Part shown: positions 43,894 to 52,035 of the stretch, piece after piece
Position numbering within the stretch: the stretch's first letter is position 1
How the letters are laid out: each line of letters opens with the position of its first letter
Assembly: GCF_023243115.1 (NCBI RefSeq)
Contig: NZ_CP085081.1
Coordinates: 2,604,001-2,668,000, forward strand
From: Sediminicoccus sp. KRV36
GTDB lineage: Bacteria; Pseudomonadota; Alphaproteobacteria; Acetobacterales; Acetobacteraceae
Direction of reading: 5' to 3'
Length of the DNA stretch: 64,000 bases
Position numbers and translations under genes: made by a program
Notes under the pieces: generated by a model
Databases searched by the model: none
Seen by the model: the letters and a program-made list of their open reading frames with translations, nothing else
Told to the model about the DNA's origin: nothing

Positions 43894-45893
43894 TCCGTCA
43901 CCTCCCGCAGCAGCCGGAGGATTTCGTCTTCCGCCTTCTTCAAATCCGCATCGATCTCGGCCAGCTTGCGCGGCGGGGTGAACGTATAAAAATGCCGGTT
44001 GAAGTTGATCTCGTAACCGACCTTGTCCTTGGCCCTGTCCATCCAGGCATCCGGCACGTGGGGCAGCACCTCGCGCTTGAAATAGGCATCGATATCCTCC
44101 TTCAGCGGCACGTTCTCGAAATCGCGCAGGTCGGCATCGGCCTCGAAGCTGGTCCCCTTCTTTACGGCCGCGCCCTGCGGGTCCTTCACTGTGAAGACCG
44201 TGCGGAACAGCTTTTCTTCGGGAGCCTTCCAGCGTGAGCCAAGCTTCTTAAGGAGCTTCTCGATGTTGGACCAGACGGCGTTCCAGTCGAGTTGCGGCGC
44301 GCGGCCGAGCGCTTTGTCGATGGCTTGAATATCGTCGAGCAGGTGCGGCGCGGCATCGAGGAAGCGCGACTTGTCCTCCACGCTCATCTGGTAGCGCAGC
44401 CTCAGGGGGCGTTCGACCGTGACGCGGGTATAGCCGAAGTCTTCATTGTCGAAGAGCTTGGACTTCTCGTTCGCCTCGAACTGGCCATAGAGCCGGACAA
44501 TCTCGGCGACTTGGTCCGGCTCGTCGGCGCGGTCGTCACCCTCCAGCGCCTTGCCTTCGCCGATCTTGCGGCGCTTGTCGCCCTGGCTACGGCGCATGGG
44601 GATCCACGTCTCGCGCGCATCGACGAGCTGGATTTTACCCTTGCGCTCCTTCGCCTTCCGGTTGGTGACGAGCCAGATATAGGTGCCGATGCCGGTGTTG
44701 TAGAACATCTGCTCCGGCAGGGCGACGATGGCTTCCAACCAGTCGTTCTCAATGATCCAGCGACGGATCTCGCTCTCGCCGCCGCCCGCACCGCCGGTGA
44801 AGAGCGGCGAGCCCGAGAACACGATGGCCGCACGGGAGCCGTATTTCTGCGCCTTCGGGTCAACCTTCTCGAACTTGGCGATCATGTGCTGAAGGAACAG
44901 CAGCGAGCCGTCATTGACGCGCGGCAGGCCGGCACCGAAGCGGCCTTTGAACCCCAGCTTCTCGCTCTCGCGCTGGATTTCCTTCTGCTGCTTCTTCCAG
45001 TCGACGCCAAAGGGCGGGTTGGCAATGAAATAATCGAACTGCTGTCCCTCGAACCGGTCCTCGGTGAAGGTGTCGCCGAACTGGATGTTCTCGCCGCCGC
45101 CATTGTGGTCGACCTGCTTAATGAGCATGTCGGAGGCGGCGGTGGCGAAGGCGCGCTTGTTGTAGTCCTGGCCGTAGACGTAGAGCTTCGCCGCCGCGTT
45201 GTGTCGACGCATGTAGGATTGTGCTTCGGCGAGCATGCCCCCCGTGCCGCAGGCCGGATCGAGCATGGTCCGGACGGTGCCAGGCTGGCGCAGCAGGTCG
45301 CTGTCCTCGATGAACAGCAGATCAACCATCAGGTGGATGACTTCGCGTGGCGTGAAGTGATCCCCCGCCGTCTCATTCGCGAGCTCATTGAAACGCCGAA
45401 TCAGGTTTTCGAAGATGAGCCCCATCTGCTCGTTCGGCACCAGACGCGGATGCAGATCGACGTCGCTGAACGCCTTGATGACGAGGTAGAGGATATTGGC
45501 CTCGCGCATGCGCTCGATTTCATTGCCGAATTCGAAGTATTCGAAGATGCGGCGCACATTGGCCGAGAAGCCGTTGATATAGCTCGTCAGGTGGCTGTGG
45601 ATGTTGTCGGGGTCGCCCTTGAGCTTCTGGAAGTCGAGCGGCGACCGGTTATGGAAGCGATGGCCGGAGGCCTTGTTCAAGATGCGGTCAAGCGCATCGT
45701 CCTCCAGCCTGCCGCCCTTGCGGCGCTCGAACTCTGCCAGGACTGGCGGCTTGGTATCCGCCAGCACGCAATCGAAGCGGCGGAGCACGACAAGCGGCAG
45801 CATCACGCGCTCATACTGCGGCGGCCGATAAGGGCCACGCAGGAGGTCGGCAATCTGCCAGATCAGGTTCGCGAGATCGGAATGGCTGGCCAT
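43890..45893 (-). CDS. hsdM: Type I restriction DNA methyltransferase subunit M
   Basis: A 667-residue adenine-N6 methyltransferase. An N-terminal helical domain (from LANLIWQIADLLRGPY) precedes the SAM-binding motif LDPACGTGGMLAEA and catalytic motif FIANPPFGVDW (NPPF). The C-terminal extension is long compared with the usual 500-550 residues and ends in a coiled-coil-like LAEIDADLKKAEDEILRLL. It methylates host sites so that HsdR spares them. It lies 48 bp downstream of the Phd-type antitoxin gene on the same strand. Confidence 0.95.
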   Translation of the reverse strand: MASHSDLANLIWQIADLLRGPYRPPQYERVMLPLVVLRRFDCVLADTKPPVLAEFERRKGGRLEDDALDRILNKASGHRFHNRSPLDFQKLKGDPDNIHSHLTSYINGFSANVRRIFEYFEFGNEIERMREANILYLVIKAFSDVDLHPRLVPNEQMGLIFENLIRRFNELANETAGDHFTPREVIHLMVDLLFIEDSDLLRQPGTVRTMLDPACGTGGMLAEAQSYMRRHNAAAKLYVYGQDYNKRAFATAASDMLIKQVDHNGGGENIQFGDTFTEDRFEGQQFDYFIANPPFGVDWKKQQKEIQRESEKLGFKGRFGAGLPRVNDGSLLFLQHMIAKFEKVDPKAQKYGSRAAIVFSGSPLFTGGAGGGESEIRRWIIENDWLEAIVALPEQMFYNTGIGTYIWLVTNRKAKERKGKIQLVDARETWIPMRRSQGDKRRKIGEGKALEGDDRADEPDQVAEIVRLYGQFEANEKSKLFDNEDFGYTRVTVERPLRLRYQMSVEDKSRFLDAAPHLLDDIQAIDKALGRAPQLDWNAVWSNIEKLLKKLGSRWKAPEEKLFRTVFTVKDPQGAAVKKGTSFEADADLRDFENVPLKEDIDAYFKREVLPHVPDAWMDRAKDKVGYEINFNRHFYTFTPPRKLAEIDADLKKAEDEILRLLREVTE

Positions 45894-45941
45894 GCTACGC
45901 CGCCTTCCGGGTGCTGATTGCTGCCGCTCGTCTCATCGTCG

Positions 45942-46145
45942 TCACGCCTTCGCCCCTTTGCCCATGGCGGGCTTGGTCCCGGAGCGTTGCTTTTCCGTTT
46001 TCCCCGACAGGCGCTCGTACTCCTCGACCGCCATGACGATCACGACAGATCGGCCGTACTTCTCGATCGCGACCGGCTCCGCGCGCGCCAGATCGATTAG
46101 CTTCCCGAAGCCGTTCTTGGCGTCCCGTGCTGACATGCGTTGCAA
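45942..46145 (-). CDS. Phd/YefM-type antitoxin, no toxin partner
   Basis: A 67-residue protein with the Phd/YefM DNA-binding fold: MSARDAKNGFGKLIDLARAE, then PVAIEKYGRSVVIVMAVEEYERL. A lysine-rich tail follows. The start is a TTG at 46145 backed by GGAGG eight bases upstream; an ATG at 46136 is the alternative but has no ribosome site at proper distance. No RelE/Doc-type toxin lies on either side. It sits 48 bp upstream of hsdM on the same strand, so it may serve as a regulator of the restriction operon (inference). Confidence 0.8.
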   Translation of the reverse strand: MQRMSARDAKNGFGKLIDLARAEPVAIEKYGRSVVIVMAVEEYERLSGKTEKQRSGTKPAMGKGAKA

Positions 46146-46285
46146 AAGGTAAGCCTCCGAGATGGAGCTATTCTAGCCACCTTCAACGCTTTGGATAGAC
46201 GGCCCAGGCGGCGAAATTGAGTTCGCGACCTGCCCGCACCCACCCCAAGCCATCAGAACGGATCCAAGAGCGCACCTTGGATAGC

Positions 46286-46801
46286 TCAGGTCGACCGGGC
46301 CTTCCGCGGCGTCATCTTCACCCGGCGCGGCGGCGGGCCTGGAAGCTCGAGCGCGGAGACACGTCGCCCGCGTGCGTCAGATTCGTCCAGCGTACGCTGC
46401 ACCTGTTGAGTGAAGTGGACGACGCTTTTCGAGGTCGGCGGAACTGGCGCGCGGACGGTGAAGCTGACGTTGTGGACCTCCATCCAGAGCGTCACCCGAA
46501 CCTCACCGTCCTTCCAAGCCAACTCGGTCTGCCTGCATCCGTAGCGGGTTGCGATCTCGTGGTAAGGCGCGCAGGCACGGCGCCATCTCTCTTCGGATCG
46601 ACCCTTCAGCCAACCGCGTGCGGCGAGGCCGAGGAGGCCCAGGCCTATAAGGCCGCTGAAACCGGCGCCCGAGCCACCTCCGTAGCCGCCACGCCCTCCA
46701 CCGCCTCTTCCACCGCGGCCGCGCGCCATTGCCGGCGAGGCCGCGAGCGCGGCCAAGCCACCGAGCGCCAGCGCGCGGCGGGATCGGCTGTAGTGGTCCA
46801 T
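46286..46801 (-). CDS. Hypothetical glycine-rich secreted or membrane protein
   Basis: No family is recognised. The 171-residue product starts with a signal-like stretch (RRALALGGLAALAASPAMA), then a Gly/Arg-rich segment (residues 27-46), a short hydrophobic stretch GLIGLGLLGLAARGWL and a charged C-terminal half. A plus-strand frame overlaps it, so the coding strand is not certain. Minus is preferred for its signal-peptide order and its agreement with the neighbouring genes. Confidence 0.45.
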   Translation of the reverse strand: MDHYSRSRRALALGGLAALAASPAMARGRGGRGGGGRGGYGGGSGAGFSGLIGLGLLGLAARGWLKGRSEERWRRACAPYHEIATRYGCRQTELAWKDGEVRVTLWMEVHNVSFTVRAPVPPTSKSVVHFTQQVQRTLDESDARGRRVSALELPGPPPRRVKMTPRKARST

Positions 46802-46968
46802 ATCAGTATCAATACGAAGCAGCTGCCCGTGAGCGCAAGGACGGCGTCAGGGTGCAGGCCCATCTGCAATGCGAACATGCCCGCGCGGATCGTTTAGGCA
46901 TGCAAGCCGCCGCCTACAGGGCCTGCACCCGCCGTTCGCGCTCGGAGGCCGCGCTCGCGACCGCTGGC

Positions 46969-47355
46969 TCAGCCAGCTTGTGCGCCGCGCTGCCTCTCCC
47001 ACTCCACCGGAAACGGCTCCATCAGCCCCGGCAGCGTAATTGTCTCCGGCTGCCGCCCGTCCAGGATCGCCTCGACGATGTCGGGGGCCAGCAGCGTCAG
47101 CCGCAGAAGGCGCGAGACGTATGAGGAGTTGATCTTCTCGGCAGCCGCTAGCTCGTCGATCGTGCTGTAGCGGCCTGCCTCCATCATCCGTCGCCACCGG
47201 AATGCTCGAGCCAATGCCTTTACTAGCGTCGTGTCTGCAGCCGAGGAGCCCCAGCTCGCGGTGCTCGTCGGCGTCAGGACCAGCTTCCGCCCTCCTCGCT
47301 GCTTCCGGACCGCTAGCGGCACCCGCACGGTCAGCATCTGTGCGGCGCCGGTCAT
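46969..47355 (-). CDS. HTH protein linked to the recombinase (KorB/ParB-like)
   Basis: A 128-residue protein whose centre (TIDELAAAEKINSSYVSRLLRLTLLAPDIVEAIL) holds a helix-turn-helix of the KorB/ParB type; the key part is INSSYVSRLLRLTLLAP. It carries a conserved C-terminal GRQPETITLPGLMEPFPVEW. It probably binds DNA. Its ATG overlaps the recombinase stop by 4 bp, so it ends the four-gene recombinase operon. Its exact role is not known. Confidence 0.7.
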   Translation of the reverse strand: MTGAAQMLTVRVPLAVRKQRGGRKLVLTPTSTASWGSSAADTTLVKALARAFRWRRMMEAGRYSTIDELAAAEKINSSYVSRLLRLTLLAPDIVEAILDGRQPETITLPGLMEPFPVEWERQRGAQAG

Positions 47356-48701
47356 GCTGCCACCCTCGCCGGTTCGGCTTGCGCAACGAGGTCCCGCGCC
47401 AGGCTCGCCAGCCCCTCGAGCTTCAGCCGCACGTCAGCGCCGCCCGCCCCTATGTCCACTCGGTCGACCAGGAGGCGGATGATCCGCGCCTGCTCCGCGG
47501 GGAACAGTTCCTCCCACAGCGGCTCCAGCCGCTCCAGCGCCAACCGCGCCTCGTCCTCCGTCATGTCCGGCGCCGAGGCCCGTGCCGCGCGCCAGGCCCC
47601 AAGCACCACCTCCGGCTGGCGCAGCAGCCCCCGAACCTGCGCGATGACCGCGCCCTCGATCTCCGCGGCGGAAATGCGCGAGATGGCCGGCCCGTCCGCG
47701 GCGCTGCCCTTCAGCACGGACTGGCTAACATAGTAGCGGTACTGCTGGCCGCGGCGCCCCCGCGCGTGAGTGGGCGACATGGCGCGGCCGTCGCTGCCGA
47801 AGATCAGCCCCCGCAGCAGCGAGGGTGTCTGGCAGCGCGTGCGATTGGCGCGGGTCCGCGGGCTGATCGTCAGGAGGGCATGCGCCGCGTCCCACATCGC
47901 CTGGGGCACGATGGCGGCATGCTCGCCTGGGTGGGAATTGCCCTTGTGCATGGCCTCACCGAGGTAGGTGCGGTTGCTCAGCACGCGATAGACATCGCTC
48001 TTGCTAAAGGCGCGGCCCCGCTTCGTGGTGGCGCCGTCGGCGCGCAGTGCCTGGACCAGCTTCGTGCCGGATTCCGTCTCGACGAAACCCTCGAAGATCC
48101 GGCGCACCAGTGCCGCCTCCGCCTCGTTCACCAGCAGCTTGCGGTCCTTGGCGTCGTAGCCGAGTGGCACGAAGCCCCCCATCCAGATTCCGCGCGCCCG
48201 TGACGCCGCCACCTTGTCGCGGATGCGCTCGCCGATGACCTCCCGTTCGAACTGCGCGAAGCTGAGGAGGATGTTCAGCGTCAGCCGGCCCATGCTGGTG
48301 GTCGTGTTGAAGGACTGCGTGACCGACACGAAGGTCACGCTGTTCGCGTCGAACACCTCGACCAGCTTGGCGAAATCCATCAGCGCGCGCGACAGCCGGT
48401 CGATCTTGTAGACCACCACCACGTCGATGAGGCCGCGCTCGATGGCCGCCAGCATGCGCCGCAGCGCCGGCCGTTCCAGGGTGCCGCCGGACACACCGCC
48501 ATCGTCGTAGCGGTCCGGCACCAGCACCCAGCCCTCCGACCGTTGGCTGGTGATATAGGCCTCACACGCCTCGCGCTGAGCGTCGAGCGAGTTGAACTCC
48601 ATGTCGAGCCCTTCCTCGCTCGACTTGCGCGTGTACACGGCGGCGCGGATTTTTCGCATCGTCGCCGGCATCACGACGTCGGCGGCTGGCTTGCGCTTCA
48701 T
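47352..48701 (-). CDS. Serine site-specific recombinase
   Basis: A 449-residue serine recombinase. The resolvase domain has the catalytic serine in AAVYTRKSSEEGLDMEFNSL, then YDDGGVSGG, VVVYKIDRLSRALMDF and FAQFEREVIGERIRDK. A recombinase domain follows (FVPLGYDAKDRKLLVNEAEA). The zinc-ribbon region reads LLRGLIFGSDGRAMSPTHAR and lacks the usual cysteines. It would excise or integrate DNA between att sites. It lies inside the DUF2924 operon and may be the mobiliser of part of this region; its sites are not visible. Confidence 0.92.
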   Translation of the reverse strand: MKRKPAADVVMPATMRKIRAAVYTRKSSEEGLDMEFNSLDAQREACEAYITSQRSEGWVLVPDRYDDGGVSGGTLERPALRRMLAAIERGLIDVVVVYKIDRLSRALMDFAKLVEVFDANSVTFVSVTQSFNTTTSMGRLTLNILLSFAQFEREVIGERIRDKVAASRARGIWMGGFVPLGYDAKDRKLLVNEAEAALVRRIFEGFVETESGTKLVQALRADGATTKRGRAFSKSDVYRVLSNRTYLGEAMHKGNSHPGEHAAIVPQAMWDAAHALLTISPRTRANRTRCQTPSLLRGLIFGSDGRAMSPTHARGRRGQQYRYYVSQSVLKGSAADGPAISRISAAEIEGAVIAQVRGLLRQPEVVLGAWRAARASAPDMTEDEARLALERLEPLWEELFPAEQARIIRLLVDRVDIGAGGADVRLKLEGLASLARDLVAQAEPARVAA

Positions 48702-49204
48702 GCCGCGGCCCTCCGGTTCTTCAGGCCGAAGAACAGCCAGCCATTCCAGCGCGTGCCGGTGATGGCGCGGGCGATGGAGGAGAGCGACTGGTAGGGGCGC
48801 CCCTGATACTCGAACCCGTCGTGCAGCACGGTCACGCTGTGCTCGACGCCCTGGTACTCGCGGATCAGCCGCGTGCCGGTGATCGGCTTGTCGTCGCCGC
48901 GGATGCGCCGCAGGACGGGGTTCCCGCCATCCAGCTGTTCACCCAGGGCCTCGAGGCGCTGGATGGTCTCGGGCTTCAGGCCGCCATAGGCCAGTTCCTG
49001 GATCCGGTAGGCCAGGCGGCTCTCCAGGAAGCGCCGGTTGTAGGGCGGCGGCTCGGCCGCGAAGAGCTCCCGCCACTGCTGCTTCAGGTCGGGTGTGGCG
49101 GCGGTCTTCAACGCGGCCAGCCGGCCCAGCACATCGGCTGGCGGGATGGCGGGGATGGTCGGCGCCGGCGGGGTGCCGGCTTTGGATTTGGTGGCGCGTG
49201 TCAT
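48698..49204 (-). CDS. DUF2924 family protein
   Basis: A 168-residue DUF2924 protein. Family segments are DVLGRLAALKTA, PDLKQQWRELFAAEPPPYNRRFLESRLAYRIQELAYGG (key parts LKQQWRELF and LESRLAYRIQELAYGG) and RLIREYQGVEHSVTVLHDG with FEYQGRPYQSLSSIARAITG. The last part resembles a DNA-contacting RAMA-like fold. These proteins nearly always accompany a serine recombinase in alphaproteobacterial mobile DNA; the function is unknown. Overlaps of 4 bp join it to the recombinase downstream and to the small ORF upstream. Confidence 0.85.
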   Translation of the reverse strand: MTRATKSKAGTPPAPTIPAIPPADVLGRLAALKTAATPDLKQQWRELFAAEPPPYNRRFLESRLAYRIQELAYGGLKPETIQRLEALGEQLDGGNPVLRRIRGDDKPITGTRLIREYQGVEHSVTVLHDGFEYQGRPYQSLSSIARAITGTRWNGWLFFGLKNRRAAA

Positions 49205-49401
49205 GCGGGTCTCCGGTTGGTCCGGTTCGCATCCACGCGCTGGGGTGCCGGGCAGTGTAGGCCACGCTCTCCCTGGTCAGCAGCCTCGCGCGCAGCTTTC
49301 TCGGCAGCGCGGCTGCGCAGCCGCAGCAGGCCGGCGGCAAGGATGCTGCAGACCTCACGGAGGTGCGGCGGAAGGTGGGGATTGGCGGGGTTCGGTGGCA
49401 T
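49201..49401 (-). CDS. Small protein heading the recombinase/DUF2924 operon
   Basis: A 66-residue protein starting MPPNPANPHLPPHLREVCSI, with an arginine/alanine-rich helix (LLRLRSRAAEKAAREAA) and ending in NRTNRRPA. Short proteins with this HLPPHLREVC start commonly precede DUF2924 genes (recalled from similar loci, not checked). Its stop overlaps the DUF2924 start by 4 bp, which supports real coding. The function is unknown. Confidence 0.6.
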   Translation of the reverse strand: MPPNPANPHLPPHLREVCSILAAGLLRLRSRAAEKAAREAADQGERGLHCPAPQRVDANRTNRRPA

Positions 49402-49583
49402 GGCTGGGAGGCAAGATCGTGTCGCCCAACCGAGAAGAACAGCGAAAACAATCTCTTAGAGAAGGCCCGCGGGAACAAAAGCACCGCTGCGAAATCCTGC
49501 GTAGGGCTTCGCCAGGCCGACTTTTCGTGCAACGCCGGTCGCGGCGCCGCGAATCGGTGCCGGCGCAGGGTCCCATCGCGGAA

Positions 49584-49657
49584 GCTAAATCATTAGCCAC
49601 GTCCAACTTCGCGGCTTGACGTAGGACTTAGCAGCCGACTACGCCACTCCGCTAAGT
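49584..49657 (+). promoter_or_regulatory. Operator/promoter region of the XRE repressor
   Basis: GCTAA-ATCA-TTAGC at 49584-49597 is a perfect 5-bp inverted repeat. ACTTAGC at 49626-49632 and GCTAAGT at 49651-49657 form a second, wider 7-bp one. The four half-sites share the core GCTAA/TTAGC. TTGACG (49616-49621) looks like a -35 element between them, though no strong -10 is seen. The site lies just upstream of the XRE repressor gene and within the 290-bp gap to the divergent recombinase operon, as expected for an autoregulated phage-type switch. Confidence 0.6.
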
Positions 49658-49691
49658 GCCACAGGCAAGGATTTCGCCGGATGCAAGGGCG

Positions 49692-50018
49692 ATGACGACC
49701 CCGACCACCACCCTGGGACAGGCCATCATTGCCGCCCGGAAGAAGCAGGGGATCAGCCAGAAGGACCTGGCCGCCGCTGTCCAGAAGGAGGACGGCACGG
49801 GATCGATATCGCCGCAATACCTCAACGACATCGAGCACGACCGCCGCAGCCCGACCTCCGACCAGCTGATCAGAGAATTCGCCCGGGCCTTATCCGTGGA
49901 CGCGGATGATCTGTTCGTCCTGGCCGGCAAGATCCCCGAGGATCTCCGCGCCGCCGCGACAGATTCGGCGACCAGGGTCCGGGCGTTCAAGGCGTTCCGG
50001 AAAGCCCTCTCGAAATAG
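49692..50018 (+). CDS. XRE-family transcriptional regulator
   Basis: A 108-residue XRE/Cro-CI repressor. The helix-turn-helix covers LGQAIIAARKKQGISQKDLA and ends near ISPQYLNDIEHDRRSPTSDQ, with the C-terminal part likely for dimerisation. The ATG at 49692 follows AAGGG and starts MTTPTTTLGQ. It probably binds the GCTAA/TTAGC sites upstream. The next gene is an ImmA-type protease, matching the ImmR-ImmA arrangement of mobile elements in which the protease cuts the repressor after damage. Confidence 0.88.
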   Translation: MTTPTTTLGQAIIAARKKQGISQKDLAAAVQKEDGTGSISPQYLNDIEHDRRSPTSDQLIREFARALSVDADDLFVLAGKIPEDLRAAATDSATRVRAFKAFRKALSK

Positions 50019-50028
50019 GATTGCATGC

Positions 50029-50751
50029 GTGTCGAGCTGGTCGATCGATAAATCGGGGCGCTTTCCGCAGAGGCTCTTCCTGCGTGCAGCAGAGATCGAC
50101 CGTGATTGCGAGCGGCTGGTCACGGCCTTCCTGCAGCAGCGCCACGGCAATGTAAGCTTCCCGATCTCCACCGACGACCTCACGGTACTGGTCGACCAGC
50201 ACAGCAGCAGTCTCGACCTGTATGCCGACCTCTCCGACGAGGGCGACGACGTCGAGGGGATGACGTGCTTCCTGCCAGACGAACCGCCGCAGGTCCTGAT
50301 CTCCATTCAGCTGACCGAGCAAGCCAATCGGCAGAATCGGCTGCGCACCACGCTGGCCCATGAACTGGGCCACGCCTTCTACCACCGGGCTGTCTTTGAT
50401 CAGCTTTTCGCCGCGCCGCCGCACATGTTCGAGGCGGCGCGCGCGGAGCCGCGGACAGTCTGCAAGCGCGACAGCATGATGGGGATCAGCGAGTTCGATT
50501 GGCTGGAATGGCAGGCCGGCTATTTCAGCGGCGCCATCCTGATGCCGGCCCAACAGGTGCGTCGGGCAGTTGGGGACCTCCTCCGGGACCGGGGGATCCA
50601 TGGCGCTGCCGTCATCGGCACGCCGCCGGCCGCCGAGGCGGAGCGGCACACCATGGCCAGCTTCCAGGTCTCGGCCGAGGCGGCGCAGGTTCGGTTGCGG
50701 AAACTCGGTCTCTTGGCCGATTCGGCCGGGCCTCCCACGCTCTTCGGCTGA
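50029..50751 (+). CDS. ImmA/IrrE-family metallopeptidase
   Basis: A 240-residue zinc metallopeptidase with the HExxH motif in TTLAHELGHAFYHR and the third-ligand region EWQAGYFSGAILMP. Family members cleave partner repressors to induce mobile elements. The open frame extends upstream, but GTG 50029, with AGGA eight bases before, starts 10 bp after the XRE stop. Its position directly behind the XRE gene supports an ImmR/ImmA-type switch. Confidence 0.87.
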   Translation: MSSWSIDKSGRFPQRLFLRAAEIDRDCERLVTAFLQQRHGNVSFPISTDDLTVLVDQHSSSLDLYADLSDEGDDVEGMTCFLPDEPPQVLISIQLTEQANRQNRLRTTLAHELGHAFYHRAVFDQLFAAPPHMFEAARAEPRTVCKRDSMMGISEFDWLEWQAGYFSGAILMPAQQVRRAVGDLLRDRGIHGAAVIGTPPAAEAERHTMASFQVSAEAAQVRLRKLGLLADSAGPPTLFG

Positions 50752-50835
50752 CCCGACACGACTACGCTGCTGTGCGTATCTTTTCGCTTGTGCCCGCACA
50801 CTGATTCTTGATACGTCGATTAGCGGAGCGCCGGA

Positions 50836-52035
50836 TTGGCTGGCGTGGCCGTAATCGAAAGACCCCCCGTGCCGACAATCCCGGATTTCATCCGGAGCAC
50901 GCCTCCGGCGTCGCTCCGCTCCTATTTCTCGTTCATTCAGGCCGAGATGCCGCCCGATGTGGTGTGGGAGGGTGCGGCCAACGTCGTCGTGCCACCCTTG
51001 CTTCGGGCGGTGGATGCCATGCACGACGCCGAGCGGCTGCGCGTCATGAACGACGCCGACCGCGTCGGCGCCATGACCGACGAAGCCGGCCAGGCCGCGC
51101 TCTACTCGATTACCAATGCTGCCGACATTCTGGACTCCCTGGAGAACGGGCATGCCCGGGCGCTGTGGATGTTCCTCAAGGACCCCGCCGGCTTCGGTCA
51201 CGCGGAGGAAGTCCGCTATGCCGATGACCGCCGCTACGGCCGCATGTGGGACGGCTTCGAATGCCTGCCCGGCCTGACGGTGCCCCGTGACGGTGATCCC
51301 TACGCGGCCTTCAAGGCGGCCATCGCGACGCACTTCGACACGAAGCATGTCGAGGTGGAGATCTGCGATAGGTCCCGCCCCTCGCTCGACGGGGAGCATG
51401 CGGCGCTGATCCAGGTCGCCATCTACCGCGAAGGCCGCGCCGGTGATCGGCGCGCCTTCGTCGACGGCAAGCTCGACCGGCTTCCCTTCCGCCCGGTGGT
51501 CGAGGCGGCCATCACCTATGAGCCCGCCTCCGGCACCATCGAGGTGGTGGCGCAGGCACGGGAGACCCGCGAGGACCTGGTGCGACTGTTCGCCGAGCAC
51601 ATGCTGGGCGCGCCGTTCGACGGCGACCGCATCCCCATCCGCCAGTATTCACTGGACCACCTGCTGCAGCCCTTCGACTTTCCGACTGATGTTGAGGACA
51701 ACATCGAATCCGTGAAGGTCAGCCTTCTGCGGTTGATGCCCTACGAGACGCAGGGCGAGCGCGTGACGCTGGAATGCATGCGTGGTGCGGAGCGCAGCAT
51801 CTGGCAGATGGCGGAGGCGCGCTTTGGCGACAACGATCCGCTGGCCGGCGGCTTCAAGGTCACGCAGGCCCGCTTCACCATCAAGTTCCACGCGACGCCG
51901 GGGGTGCGCGGTGGTCGCACGCTGCCAGTCACCATCTCGATGCCGAAGGGTTGCGATTTGAAGGACCGCACCGACCGCGAGCGCCTGGTCGGTGAGAAGT
52001 ACCTGAAGCGCTGGCGGATGCTGCGGGATGTCTGA
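50836..52035 (+). CDS. Hypothetical protein A of the XRE/ImmA cassette
   Basis: No family is recognised. The 399-residue soluble protein has an N-terminal helical part, a central region rich in beta-type sequence (AAITYEPASGTIEVVAQARE) and a charged C-terminus (CDLKDRTDRERLVGEKYLKR). There are no membrane segments or catalytic motifs. The start is TTG 50836, with GGAG eight bases upstream; GTG 50845 is the alternative. It overlaps the next gene by 8 bp and follows the protease by 84 bp, so it is probably part of the same cassette. Confidence 0.7.
   Translation: MAGVAVIERPPVPTIPDFIRSTPPASLRSYFSFIQAEMPPDVVWEGAANVVVPPLLRAVDAMHDAERLRVMNDADRVGAMTDEAGQAALYSITNAADILDSLENGHARALWMFLKDPAGFGHAEEVRYADDRRYGRMWDGFECLPGLTVPRDGDPYAAFKAAIATHFDTKHVEVEICDRSRPSLDGEHAALIQVAIYREGRAGDRRAFVDGKLDRLPFRPVVEAAITYEPASGTIEVVAQARETREDLVRLFAEHMLGAPFDGDRIPIRQYSLDHLLQPFDFPTDVEDNIESVKVSLLRLMPYETQGERVTLECMRGAERSIWQMAEARFGDNDPLAGGFKVTQARFTIKFHATPGVRGGRTLPVTISMPKGCDLKDRTDRERLVGEKYLKRWRMLRDV

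Noticed and set aside
44292..45917. A 541-codon plus-strand frame opposite hsdM
   Set aside because: It has no family motif; hsdM on the other strand has complete methylase motifs.
46645..46878. A 77-codon minus-strand frame starting MFALQMGLHPDAVLALTGSC
   Set aside because: The start looks like a membrane helix, but the rest is a shifted reading of the glycine-rich gene and the overlap is long; too weak to call.
49987..51600. A 537-codon minus-strand frame
   Set aside because: It is antisense to the ImmA protease, whose HELGH motif marks the coding strand, and to the following gene.
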